A DNA stretch of 64,000 nucleotides from CAIYUC01 sp963682005 (GTDB lineage Bacteria > Bacteroidota > Bacteroidia > Bacteroidales > FEN-979): the NCBI GenBank assembly GCA_963682005.1, contig OY820914.1, forward strand, positions 4,960,001 through 5,024,000. The letters run 5' to 3'. Shown one piece after another: positions 17,517 through 25,599 of this stretch (positions within the stretch are counted from its first letter, which is position 1; each line of letters starts with the position of its first letter). The position numbers and the translations under genes are program-made. A model generated the notes under the pieces. The model made no database searches. It was not told the origin of the DNA and was given only the letters and a program-made list of their open reading frames with translations.

Positions 17517-19205
17517 CTATGCCACGGCCCAAGTAGTTACGTTTTGATGAACAAGTTGTTGCCACTGTAATTCACCCTGTGAGGTTTGATTTGATTGCCA
17601 TTGGTTTTCAAGCCAAGTCTTTAACAGACTTGAATTAGAAAAGTTATTTTCAACACCTACCTGTACAAACTCAATGAATTTCTCCAAGGACAAAGGGATA
17701 ATCCGAGTAGCACCACCATAAAGGTCAGTATAATTTTTATTAAGATTATAAAAGAAAGCCAACGTTCCTTGTGAAATATTAGGAGCAATAAAAATACAAT
17801 ATGTATCTCTATTTACTAGGCGTTTAAAGTTTCCATAATGCCTCGGAACAGAATCTCCTTCCATTTTAAATTGAGTTTCTCCAGAGGAAAGGGTAACTTC
17901 ACCCATGATAGCAAAATCATCAAATTCAATTTCTAAATCAGGTTTATTGCCCGGTGCAGTATTCAAAGGCATTCCATCCAAATCCATAATAAAATTACCA
18001 TCTATGCGTCTAGCGTAATTTAGCATTACAAACGAGCGCCAAGTATTCCATTCAAGGAATAAAGATGGATCAGGAGCATCCTTATCAATAATACTCTGGA
18101 ATACATCAAGTATATCCTGAAATTCTTTGCGACTGCGTAATTCGATCTTTTTTTCCTCTATATTCTTCTTCTGGGTGGTTATCTTAAGATCATCAAAAAT
18201 GTTCTTTAATTCTTCAATCCCCAAATCCAATTCTCCAGGTCCAAATTTCTTCAATCCTTCAATTTTGTGAATTAACATAGTCTTGTCATCTGAAAGGAGG
18301 GGAATAGAATAAGGATTAAACATATATTCCTTGAATTCGCTCAAGGTTTTATATTCTGTAGGTTCTCTATTAATATTAGAAAGGATAAATTGAACCTCTT
18401 CAGTTTTATACGGTGAAATAATCAACCTTAAAGTTTTTTTCTCAAATGTAACTAATTCAGTGGCACGCACATATCTAATAATTGCGTCAGCATAATCTTT
18501 CATATTTGACTTCTTCGTTCTGATAAATTCCTTCAAGGACGAATCTTCACTTTCCCTTGTAGCTGTATCACCTCGCTCAATTTCATTACCATAGATTTCT
18601 AGAATTTCTCTTTCAAAAACCTCATGTACATACATTTTTCTACTTCCAGGATACGATCTGCTACCTTCCCTAAAAGCTATAATTTTTTTAATGATCACGT
18701 CATATTTGGAAATATTTACCAATTGCAAAAAGAAAATAGCTAATTCAGTCTTTGAAAGACTACCGAGATCGAGTATCAACCTAATCAATTCCAGGTAAGG
18801 TTTAACAAAAAAGTTAGTGGTTCTTGATTGTAAATGATATGGAGATGGAAGCTGAAACTTTAACAATTGACGAGTGAACGTTTCATCTATACGTTTCTCC
18901 GTTAGCAATAATTTTCCAGCAGAGGTGAGATTTATTACCGGTTTCAAGTCAATAAAACCTAACGCTTGTGGGGCTCTCGTAATTCTATCTCGAGCTGCAA
19001 AAGCAGGATCAGATGGGTAATTCTCACCTTCATAAAAAGAAGAGTGAAATAACTGATCAAAAAATTCAGCCTGTAATTCCTGATTTCCAGACCATACCTT
19101 GCCTTCAAAACTTGAACACAACAATCCAATCTCTGGAATGATTTTACTTATTGTCCTTGGAGAAGTAAAACCGAAAATAGTTTTTGATTTACTTAGATTA
19201 GCCAT
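17517..19205 (-). CDS. AlwI-family type II restriction endonuclease
   Basis: ATG at 19205, two bases after the methyltransferase stop; an in-frame TTG at 19217 would overlap it. 562 residues. The N-terminus (FGFTSPRTISKIIPEIGLLCSSFEGKVW..., QAEFFDQLFHSSFYEG) has the pattern I recall for the RE_AlwI family, type IIS enzymes that cut beside GGATC. The C-terminal third (about 420-500), with PGNKPDLEIEFDDFAIMGEVTLS, contains a D-x-E...E-V-T-L arrangement typical of PD-(D/E)xK nuclease cores. The gene lies between its methyltransferase and the zinc-hook ATPase, all on one strand with gaps of 2 and 20 bp. Confidence 0.78.
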   Translation of the reverse strand: MANLSKSKTIFGFTSPRTISKIIPEIGLLCSSFEGKVWSGNQELQAEFFDQLFHSSFYEGENYPSDPAFAARDRITRAPQALGFIDLKPVINLTSAGKLLLTEKRIDETFTRQLLKFQLPSPYHLQSRTTNFFVKPYLELIRLILDLGSLSKTELAIFFLQLVNISKYDVIIKKIIAFREGSRSYPGSRKMYVHEVFEREILEIYGNEIERGDTATRESEDSSLKEFIRTKKSNMKDYADAIIRYVRATELVTFEKKTLRLIISPYKTEEVQFILSNINREPTEYKTLSEFKEYMFNPYSIPLLSDDKTMLIHKIEGLKKFGPGELDLGIEELKNIFDDLKITTQKKNIEEKKIELRSRKEFQDILDVFQSIIDKDAPDPSLFLEWNTWRSFVMLNYARRIDGNFIMDLDGMPLNTAPGNKPDLEIEFDDFAIMGEVTLSSGETQFKMEGDSVPRHYGNFKRLVNRDTYCIFIAPNISQGTLAFFYNLNKNYTDLYGGATRIIPLSLEKFIEFVQVGVENNFSNSSLLKTWLENQWQSNQTSQGELQWQQLVHQNVTTWAVA

Positions 19206-19207
19206 AT

Positions 19208-20020
19208 TTATTCCCAAAATTTATTTTCATCAACGGATGCAGATTTAGGTTGCAGAATATCCTTACCAGTTAATTTGTATTCTACTATTCGTTTTTTTGA
19301 AATTTCAAGTGCTTTTTCCGATATATCACATCCAACAAAGGTGCATTTGTTTTTTAGGGCTGCTATCGCTGAGGAAGCACTACCTAAGAATGGATCGCAA
19401 ACAGTAAAATTCTTATCTCCACTTGCAAATATCATTGCTTGGAATACTTCAACTGGTTTTTGCGTTGGATACTTGCTCGCGTGTATTCTTTTGAACCTCC
19501 AAACGTCAGGAAAGGTCCTATTTCGTATATGACGGTTATTACCATTAGTAGCAAAGATAATATATTCATGCCGTCGTCTAAAGTAATGCCCCATCCCAAT
19601 ATTCACCTTATCCCAAGTAATTAAATTTTTTACATCAAAGTACTCTCTTACTAGATGACCAAGGCTAAGCATGGAAAATGAATCAAACATGATATAGATG
19701 TGTCCTGTCGAGGGTTTAAGGACCCGTTTACATTGTGTTAAAAACAATCTATAGTTCTCAGCCGAATCTTCAAACTCACCAAACCATTTTCCGTTCTCCT
19801 TGCCTTTGTCTGAATATTGACCAACTATTCTACCTTTACCAAGCATAAGTTTATTGTTCATTCCAGAATAAGCTGGATCAGTGACAATAATGTCTACACT
19901 TTGATCTGGTAATTTGCTTAGAAACGAGATCGCATCATCTCTAAATATCTTAACAGAGTTATCAGAGGATGAATAATATAAGGTTTTTTTTGGGCGTACT
20001 TTTGGGCTACTCTTAGTCAT
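19208..20020 (-). CDS. DNA methyltransferase (adenine-N6 or cytosine-N4)
   Basis: 270 residues. Motif IV TDPAY at 47-51 precedes motif I (VCDPFLGSAS near 210-220, followed by FVGCDISEKALEISKKR), the circularly permuted beta order of amino-methyltransferases; SAM binds at the C-terminal motifs. It should protect host DNA against the AlwI-like enzyme encoded next. If specificity follows AlwI, the site is GGATC, which is asymmetric and would normally need methylation of both strands by two enzymes or one with two specificities; only one methyltransferase is seen here. Promoter at 20114-20140. Confidence 0.85.
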   Translation of the reverse strand: MTKSSPKVRPKKTLYYSSSDNSVKIFRDDAISFLSKLPDQSVDIIVTDPAYSGMNNKLMLGKGRIVGQYSDKGKENGKWFGEFEDSAENYRLFLTQCKRVLKPSTGHIYIMFDSFSMLSLGHLVREYFDVKNLITWDKVNIGMGHYFRRRHEYIIFATNGNNRHIRNRTFPDVWRFKRIHASKYPTQKPVEVFQAMIFASGDKNFTVCDPFLGSASSAIAALKNKCTFVGCDISEKALEISKKRIVEYKLTGKDILQPKSASVDENKFWE

Positions 20021-20113
20021 AAAAATTTCTAATTCAACAATATATCAATGCTCGTAATAAATTCATTTGTATTCATTGTACACGATTCAAGCGTATTTTC
20101 AAGCTCCTTCGAA

Positions 20114-20140
20114 CAAAGGTAAAAAAAAGGACTTCTGCAA
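20114..20140 (-). promoter_or_regulatory. Promoter of the restriction-modification operon
   Basis: On the minus strand TTG (20140-20138), a 16-bp spacer and TACCTTTG (20121-20114) fit the Bacteroidota consensus. The leader to the methyltransferase ATG is about 90 bases. The -33 element lies within a remnant of a type I specificity gene. Confidence 0.55.
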
Positions 20141-20290
20141 CGGCCTTTTATCTTATTTAAGGACCAACAAAGGATCGTTAACGAAATCAAAACTGAGTTA
20201 GATTTACAAGAAGAAACAACAATTCAAATAGAAGCGAAGAGGAACAAGATTGCCAAAATTATTGAAAAAGCAATAAAAGCGTTAGCCATC
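20123..20290 (+). pseudogene. Remnant of a type I restriction specificity subunit (hsdS 3' end)
   Basis: The 358-bp gap between the RM operon and the DUF4747-like gene is not empty. Reading plus from 20123 gives LLQRPFILFKDQQRIVNEIK, then a long helix (TELDLQEETTIQIEAKRNKI) and AKIIEKAIKAL. This matches the conserved C-terminal helix of HsdS/type I specificity subunits, where a P-L-x-x-Q-Q-x-I-V-x-E-I motif leads into the final coiled coil. There is no start codon and no upstream domain; a stop precedes it at 20120-20122. It looks like the scar of an earlier restriction system replaced at this position. Confidence 0.5.
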
Positions 20291-20378
20291 CATAGGAGAT
20301 TAATGATGATTTTTGGGCTTGTTATTTTACATATTATGTATATTTACATGAGTTATTCATACCCAAATTTATTATCCC

Positions 20379-21266
20379 ATGAAAAAGCCAGCTTCTGAAC
20401 CTAAATCAAAAGCTCAAAATCTAAGCTTTAACGTTTTGAATATTCGTCTTCATTCAAACTCAAGAACGGGCCCCAATGCTTATTTTGAAATTTTTGAAAA
20501 AATTGCTGATTCAAGAACAGTTGTGCAAGTTTCGATTGATAGATTTATAATCTTAAGGACAAAGTTTGTCACAGAAATTTCAGGACAAAAGATTATTTAT
20601 GGTAAAATTGCCGGATTCACAAAAATTTCAGAAACCAATTGGCTAAATATTAATAATTTAGAGGTGGAATCAGTCGTAATTCCCGCTGATCATTTTCCTA
20701 ATATTCGTGAAACAGACTATATATTCATTCCGGCTGCACATAGAATTGCTATTGTTAAATCTCCCCAATTCGGACTCTACAATGCAATTAAATTCTTGAA
20801 CGAATCATTACTAAAAGTAATTGGTAGTGATGAACAAATAGACGTTATTATTGAGCAAAGTTCTGATATTTTCAAGGAAATTATGGAGGCTCCAATTATC
20901 AGGAGTCTTGACATTGAAATATCCTATAGTAATGCTGATATTAAACATGGTGAATATTATAAATGGCTTGATGATGAATTAAGGGAAGCCGAAGTCGGAA
21001 ATATTAAGCTCTCAATCCGGCCAGATCAAAATAATGAAATAAAAATTGATAACAGCCAACTTATCAAGGGCGCATTAAGCGTTGCGCAAAGTAATGGTTC
21101 TGTGTCAGCTACTATTATTACACCTGAGAGAAAGAGAAAAAAAATAATTACAAAGTTTCACCCTGAGATATTTCGGAGAAAGATAGATCATCCCGATGAA
21201 AAAAATCCAAGTATTTTTGCAATGATAATGGAACGGTTTAGAAATAAGTCACATGAAGGAAACTGA
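20379..21266 (+). CDS. DUF4747-like protein of a two-gene module
   Basis: 295 residues, soluble. The N-terminal two thirds (FNVLNIRLHSNSRTGPNAYF, EIFEKIADSRTVVQVSIDRF, then KIIYGKIAGFTKISETNWLN) follow the pattern I recall for DUF4747, an uncharacterised family found in genomic islands. The C-terminal region is basic (PERKRKKIITKFHPEIFRRK). The gene overlaps a membrane-protein gene by 14 bp, so the two are translated together. A soluble sensor with a membrane effector is a common layout in phage-defence pairs; this is inference. Confidence 0.55.
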   Translation: MKKPASEPKSKAQNLSFNVLNIRLHSNSRTGPNAYFEIFEKIADSRTVVQVSIDRFIILRTKFVTEISGQKIIYGKIAGFTKISETNWLNINNLEVESVVIPADHFPNIRETDYIFIPAAHRIAIVKSPQFGLYNAIKFLNESLLKVIGSDEQIDVIIEQSSDIFKEIMEAPIIRSLDIEISYSNADIKHGEYYKWLDDELREAEVGNIKLSIRPDQNNEIKIDNSQLIKGALSVAQSNGSVSATIITPERKRKKIITKFHPEIFRRKIDHPDEKNPSIFAMIMERFRNKSHEGN

Positions 21267-21900
21267 CCCTGTAAAAGCTAGACATAAAAAGGGCATTATT
21301 GGAATCATCCAGTCATATGGATTAAGCAATATTATATGGAGCTTCCCCTCAATTACTAGCTTATTGCTCTCGATTTTGGTTGTGGGTTTTCTATATTTTA
21401 ATCAACAGTATAATAGTCATGATATATTAATAAAATTGTCAGACTTATCACTTTTAATATATCCAAGTCTGCTGGGTTTCAGTTTAGGTGGCTATGCTTT
21501 AATTATTGGATTTGGTAATACTTCCTTACTAAAATCAATGACTCGAACCAAAACAGATAAAGATTTCACAATCTTTCAAAGGATGAACGGGATATTTGCT
21601 TTCGGACTACTATTACAAGTGCTCGAACTAATATTCGCCTTTATTATTAAATTTACGAACATTCTCGAAGGATCCAACAGAATTTCTTTTTTCCTCACAC
21701 ATCCCAATATTAGCCAGATATTAAATTTAGGTGGCAACTTTCTGCTTTTATGGTGGGCTTGTTGGAGTCTAATTATGATCCCTTTCATTGTGTCAAATGT
21801 TTTCTTATTCGGACAAATGCACCATCTATACTTGACGAAACAAAGAATGATAGAGGACAGACAAAAGGAGGCTGAGAAACAAAAAGAGCCGAAGGCCTAG
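21253..21900 (+). CDS. Four-helix membrane protein, partner of the DUF4747-like gene
   Basis: 215 residues with about four membrane segments (roughly 30-50, 65-88, 112-133, 155-183), short loops and a charged, lysine/glutamate-rich C-terminal tail. No signal peptide or enzyme motif. The 14-bp overlap with the upstream gene indicates a stable pair. Candidate membrane effector of a defence module; no known family recognised. Confidence 0.6.
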   Translation: MKETDPVKARHKKGIIGIIQSYGLSNIIWSFPSITSLLLSILVVGFLYFNQQYNSHDILIKLSDLSLLIYPSLLGFSLGGYALIIGFGNTSLLKSMTRTKTDKDFTIFQRMNGIFAFGLLLQVLELIFAFIIKFTNILEGSNRISFFLTHPNISQILNLGGNFLLLWWACWSLIMIPFIVSNVFLFGQMHHLYLTKQRMIEDRQKEAEKQKEPKA

Positions 21901-22170
21901 CTTCTGCTCACTACAGCCAACAATAACTTGTGGCTTTTTCATTCTTTTCGCTACGCTTCATTCAATAAATAATCACAATCCACAAGCTGACAATAATATA
22001 GTAGGGTAGTAATTCCGAATTTAGGGGGTACGGGGGACAACGTCCCTCGCAAGATTGCGTGTGGCGGTTTACGAAGTTTACCGTCCACACGCAATCTTGC
22101 TATTGAGCCGGCGAGCTTGAATTTAGCTGTGCCGAAGGCTCAACAATGGGTGACTATATACGAGATGGGA
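21901..22170. repeat. Non-coding segment with strong inverted repeats
   Basis: No gene seen. A near-perfect inverted repeat at 22049-22100 has 16-bp arms (22049-22064 and 22085-22100) that extend by four more pairs past a one-base bulge. A weaker one pairs CTTGTGG near 21928 with CCACAAG near 21978, and GGGAC/GTCCC pairs at about 22034-22046. Without a T-run the large hairpin is not an obvious terminator; it could be a recombination site, a cruciform-prone element or a structured RNA. Confidence 0.55.
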
Positions 22171-22476
22171 TTAGTTCTCACCCAGGAAACCCGAAAGATA
22201 CTTTCTACATCGTGTACTAAGTTCATCAGCGATTATACTTAGAGTGTCTCCCATGAAACCATCTTCTTCTGCTCTTGCTAATGTACCCCTTGCTCCTTCA
22301 TATAAACGTTTAGTTAAGTCTATAATGTCTCTAAGGTATGAGGTACTTAATATTCTCGCACCATCCTTTTCGGGGTTAATAAATTTAGCCTTTTTATCAG
22401 CCATTTCATTTATAAAACCAAAATAGATGTCATCTATTTTTTCAAGTTCTTCAGATAAAAATTGAGAAAGTTCCAT
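22171..22476 (-). CDS. Hypothetical protein (101 aa)
   Basis: 101 residues, soluble, largely helical and acidic (MELSQFLSEELEKIDDIYFG...). The segment ILSTSYLRDIIDLTKRLYEG followed by GARGTLARAEEDGFMGD suggests a small helical bundle. No family recognised. It stands alone on the minus strand between the hairpin region and the RadC gene. Confidence 0.5.
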   Translation of the reverse strand: MELSQFLSEELEKIDDIYFGFINEMADKKAKFINPEKDGARILSTSYLRDIIDLTKRLYEGARGTLARAEEDGFMGDTLSIIADELSTRCRKYLSGFLGEN

Positions 22477-22879
22477 AATCCTGTGTTTTGATGAATAACA
22501 AATATACGGAGTTCAACAGGTCGAAAAAGAAAAGAAGTTGGGAAAATATAAATTTGTTATTGTATAATGGCTTCCCCCTTAGTGACTATAATAGAAAAAC
22601 CTCTTCTATAAAAGAAATTTTAAAAAGAACCAAAAACAAAGTATTTGTAATTGTATTGTGTCGATGTTAATTGGGAGATAACCTCTTTAAAGCCTGTGTG
22701 TGAGGCGTTATCCTCAATTAATATCGAAATTATTGTCACTTTTTTGTTGACTTATATGAAAAAACTCATTAAAGACATTGATAATAAAGTAAATAACCAT
22801 AGAATTGAACTCCTCTTTTGATGATCAGAATAGTTTAACCTTTTTATGTTACCCACTCAAAATTACAAAGTGACTTTAT
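22477..22879. other. Intergenic region with a long imperfect hairpin
   Basis: No convincing gene; a 60-codon plus-strand frame at 22488-22670 has no supported leader. TTAATTGGGAGATAAC (from about 22669) pairs imperfectly with GTTATCCTCAATTAA (to about 22721), enclosing a GC-richer loop. Its role is unknown. Confidence 0.35.
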
Positions 22880-22910
22880 AAAAGCCCAATGCAAATGCAT
22901 TAGGCTTTTA
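22880..22910 (-). terminator. Terminator of radC
   Basis: AAAAGCC...AATGCA pairs with TGCATT...GGCTTTT with one mismatch; read on the minus strand it follows the radC stop codon by 8 bp and ends in TTTTA. Confidence 0.6.
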
Positions 22911-22917
22911 TTGTTAG

Positions 22918-23406
22918 CTAAAGTAACCCTTCGTCAGCAAAAGTAAAATAAGCACCGCTTGATGCGATGATTAAATGATCGAGAACTTTTATATCCAAAA
23001 GACTCCCAGCTTCTTTCATTCTCTTTGTCAATGTTATATCCGATTCACTAGGTTGAATATTCTGTGAGGGATGATTATGACAAAGTATCAAATTACTTGC
23101 ATTTGTCTGAAGCGCAAGCATAAAAACGATTTTTACATCGACAACGGTTCCACTTGTACCTCCTGAACTTAGTCTAAACCAGCCCAGGATGTTGTTAGCC
23201 CTATTGAGAAGGAGCAAATAAAACTCTTCCTTAAGCTCAATGGTGTTTATATCAAAAAGGGGATAGAGAGCATTAAATGCATCTCTGGAATTCAAAATCT
23301 TCGTTTTGTTGCTCGATTTTGTTTTATAACTCACAAAAATTTCGGCAAGCCCGGGACTTTTTTCACTTGTGCTTGCCTCAATGACATTTTTCATATTCCT
23401 GTTCAT
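22918..23406 (-). CDS. RadC family JAMM-domain protein
   Basis: Start placed at ATG 23406 (MNRNMKNVIE); ATG 23394 is also possible, and the open frame extends to 23505. About 162 residues. The JAMM/MPN core is clear: an upstream glutamate region (ELKEEFYLLLLNR), then HNHPSQNIQPSESD and LLDIKVLDHLII. RadC-like proteins without the N-terminal HhH domain are common on mobile elements in Bacteroidota; their activity is unproven. It is transcribed away from the neighbouring Xer-like recombinase. Confidence 0.85.
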   Translation of the reverse strand: MNRNMKNVIEASTSEKSPGLAEIFVSYKTKSSNKTKILNSRDAFNALYPLFDINTIELKEEFYLLLLNRANNILGWFRLSSGGTSGTVVDVKIVFMLALQTNASNLILCHNHPSQNIQPSESDITLTKRMKEAGSLLDIKVLDHLIIASSGAYFTFADEGLL

Positions 23407-23505
23407 ACTTTCTTTTTTAAAATGATTACTTTTTTCTATTCGGTTTTCAAAAACCAGTTCTGTCGAGGAGTATAGCGACTGATAATTAAAAATCAAGATT
23501 GACAA

Positions 23506-23827
23506 AAAAACATGGAAATGTGGAATAAAATCAGAGTATTGTGCGACATGGGGGTATTGACATTGTGGATAACTTGGTATATACTCTTCTCATTACAATT
23601 TAATAACAGAGTCGTTGTCCCTTTAATGGGACTCTCCTTAACCGGAGCGGAACGAAACAACGGTGTCTGTGTTTAAAAGCATTCTTACTGGCATTTTAAA
23701 GTATTCGTGTTAAGATTGCTTTTGGAGGTTTTATTTAGAAACTTCCAAAAGCCATTTTATACCATTTACCGGTAAATAATGTGCTTACACAAGACCCGCA
23801 GGTTCGTTCCGGCGGGTCTTATGTATT
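23506..23827. other. 322-bp non-coding region between radC and the Xer-like gene
   Basis: Holds a perfect DnaA-box-like TGTGGATAA at 23564-23572, an RTGTCGCAYAAT repeat in reverse orientation (23538-23549), a hairpin GTCCC/GGGAC at about 23609-23625, a long near-perfect hairpin at about 23721-23755 (GCTTTTGGAGGTTT with AAACTTCCAAAAGC) and another at 23792-23821 (AAGACCCGC/GCGGGTCTT) just before the recombinase ATG. The region is dense in secondary structure and probably regulatory or a recombination locus. Confidence 0.5.
23538..23549 (-). repeat. RTGTCGCAYAAT repeat, copy 1 (inverted)
   Basis: The reverse complement reads ATGTCGCACAAT. Two direct relatives lie on the other side of the recombinase gene: ATGTCGCATAAT (24831-24842) and GTGTCGCACAAT (24910-24921). 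Candidate core half-sites for the Xer-like recombinase encoded between them. Confidence 0.4.
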
Positions 23828-24706
23828 ATGAAAGAAAAAATAAAAAAGTATTTAGAGTGGAAGGGGACTTATGCCCCACGTGCCAGTGAAAATTATAAGA
23901 TCTGGTTGGATAGATTTATTGAAATATGCGGTGACAAGCCCATACAAAAATATCAGATCGGGGACTACGTGAAATATCAGAGTTGGATAGAATCTCATTT
24001 TAGCTCATATTGCGTGCAATATTCGACTGTCATTATCAAAAACTTCTTCAAATTCTACCGTGATCAGAATATTAAATGTATGTCGCCATCGTTTATAAAA
24101 ATTCCTCGTGCTCACAGGAATTCACACCGGGCTATTAATGAGGAAGAGTATAGAAAAACAATATCAGGAATACCAAGTAATAACTTTCGCTCATTGCGGG
24201 ACCTTTTAATAATCCGTTTTCTTTGGGATACCGGTGTGCGTGTCTCGGAACTTTGCGATCTAAACATCTCTCAGATAAATGAGAACAGTAGCTCTTGTGC
24301 TATCTATACTAAAAAGAACGGAAACCCGCGTATTATTGTTTGGTCCGAAGAAACACACAGGTATCTGATAAAATACCTTTCCATTCGCCTTGAATTGGAC
24401 AAGGTACATCATTCCTCCGCTCTTTTTCCCGGCTTAGGTATAGATCATTGTTGGAAAGGAAGGATAACATCCCGAAGTGTACAGAGAATTATAAAAATAA
24501 ATGTCAGTAACGCAGGCATAAAAGAAAAAATCACCCCTCACAGTTTTCGTCATGGATGGGCACATATGCGAAGGGACCAAAACGCACCCCTGGCCTTCAT
24601 TCAGAGGGGACTAGGGCACGTCAGCCCAACATCGACCTTTATTTATGAGCAGTATAACGATAATGAATTTGTAAAAAATGCCAATGTCTATTTTAGCCCA
24701 GCTTAG
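23828..24706 (+). CDS. XerC/D-like tyrosine recombinase
   Basis: 292 residues, the size of XerC/XerD, with an N-terminal SAM-like domain (about 1-90) and a complete catalytic set: R138 (DTGVRVSEL), H238 and R241 (TPHSFRHGW), H264 (GLGHVS) and Y273 (STFIYEQY). Distinct from both island integrases. It lies next to radC and a disrupted lambda-O-like replication gene, so it may be a dimer resolvase of an absorbed plasmid-like replicon. Non-coding flanks on both sides carry three copies of a 12-bp motif. Confidence 0.85.
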   Translation: MKEKIKKYLEWKGTYAPRASENYKIWLDRFIEICGDKPIQKYQIGDYVKYQSWIESHFSSYCVQYSTVIIKNFFKFYRDQNIKCMSPSFIKIPRAHRNSHRAINEEEYRKTISGIPSNNFRSLRDLLIIRFLWDTGVRVSELCDLNISQINENSSSCAIYTKKNGNPRIIVWSEETHRYLIKYLSIRLELDKVHHSSALFPGLGIDHCWKGRITSRSVQRIIKINVSNAGIKEKITPHSFRHGWAHMRRDQNAPLAFIQRGLGHVSPTSTFIYEQYNDNEFVKNANVYFSPA

Positions 24707-24830
24707 TGGTTTTCCACTTGCAACCGTAAATTGTCTATGCTACGCTTTTATGAGTGTTTTTTCGTTCGTTAACAACAAAGCAGAAAGTGGTGAGCAGCTT
24801 CACTTTATAGAAAACACCTCATGTCGCATA

Positions 24831-24842
24831 ATGTTTGTTGGA
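24831..24842 (+). repeat. RTGTCGCAYAAT repeat, copy 2
   Basis: ATGTCGCATAAT, followed by GTTTGTTGG. It loosely resembles a XerC-arm plus central region of dif-like sites (GCGCATAA in enterobacterial dif). See copy 1. Confidence 0.4.
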
Positions 24843-24909
24843 AAGACAGGGAAGGGTATGTTAAAACGGCCTTAATTCACAAGATTTTATCTTGTGCTTG
24901 AAGTATTTA

Positions 24910-24921
24910 GTGTCGCACAAT
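24910..24921 (+). repeat. RTGTCGCAYAAT repeat, copy 3
   Basis: GTGTCGCACAAT, followed by ATATCCTGTAAGG. Same orientation as copy 2, opposite to copy 1. Confidence 0.4.
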
Positions 24922-25242
24922 ATATCCTGTAAGGAACTCACAATTTTACCTTGTAAAACAAGGATATTTTCTCAATCAACAAACAACATTTTCTTAATCT
25001 AAGCAACTTGTACACAGTGGTCTGTGGAATTGCCAGGTCATTTTGAATTGATATTCAATCTACCGGCAAAATCAGTCTTGCCCTAGACAAGGGCCTTTCA
25101 ACCTCTCTCGAAACGGAACGAACAGGACTGAAAAGAGAATTTCTGAATGGTACAAACATAGAAGTACCAGGGATTCCATAGACCGCTGCGTGTAGGTTTA
25201 CGCAGTAAAAGGTCAATATTATTAATAATTAAGAAAAATAAC

Positions 25243-25446
25243 ATGAGACTATTTGATATATGCACCAGAAAGTTTTATGAAAAAGAAGGTGAGAAAAAAG
25301 TGAAGTGGTATCGGGCAGGCATAATGAAAGAAACGGATCAGGGAACGAGATTCCTTCGTCTTTTTCACCAGCCGGAAACCGACTTTTTCGTTTATGAAAA
25401 GGTGGAGCCGGAGAAAAAAGAGGAAGATAGGGTAATAAAATATTAA
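25243..25446 (+). CDS. Small conserved-looking protein (67 aa)
   Basis: MRLFDICTRKFYEKEGEKKV, then KWYRAGIMKETDQGTRFLRL and FFVYEKVEPEK. The pattern (short beta-rich domain beginning with L-F-D-I, ending with F-F-V-Y-E) fits a small protein I have seen near replication genes of Bacteroidota plasmids and islands, without known function. It precedes the replication gene by 18 bp, suggesting an operon before IS66 inserted. Confidence 0.55.
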   Translation: MRLFDICTRKFYEKEGEKKVKWYRAGIMKETDQGTRFLRLFHQPETDFFVYEKVEPEKKEEDRVIKY

Positions 25447-25599
25447 AAGTCATTTTTGAATTTTATGAGTCAACCACGCACCACGCCTGTTCCCAATATC
25501 ATTTTTGATAGACACATGAAGGATCTTAATCGTAAGCCTTCGGCCACGAGCATCTTGTGTAGTTGATCGATCCTGACCAACTTGCTGCCAAAAACTTTT

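Larger units (their letters stand above)
24707..25242. other. 536-bp non-coding region after the Xer-like gene
   Basis: No supported gene. It contains two RTGTCGCAYAAT repeats (24831-24842, 24910-24921), small hairpins CACAAGA/TCTTGTG (24889-24907) and CCTTGT/ACAAGG (about 24951-24965), and CTGCGT/ACGCAG at about 25185-25204. A leader for the small gene at 25243 is AT-rich. The long gene-free stretch beside a recombinase suggests recombination sites or a replication region. Confidence 0.45.

Noticed and set aside
22488..22670. 60-codon plus-strand frame
   Set aside because: No leader and unusual composition; it begins just upstream of the divergent 22171-22476 gene and is probably chance.
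23828..24706. Xer-like gene as an integron integrase with cassettes
   Set aside because: No IntI-specific insertion near the catalytic domain and no array of attC-like sites; inverted repeats nearby do not have the attC core layout.
24678..24875. 65-codon frame after the Xer-like gene
   Set aside because: It overlaps the end of the recombinase gene, has no plausible leader and runs through the 12-bp repeat; probably a chance frame.
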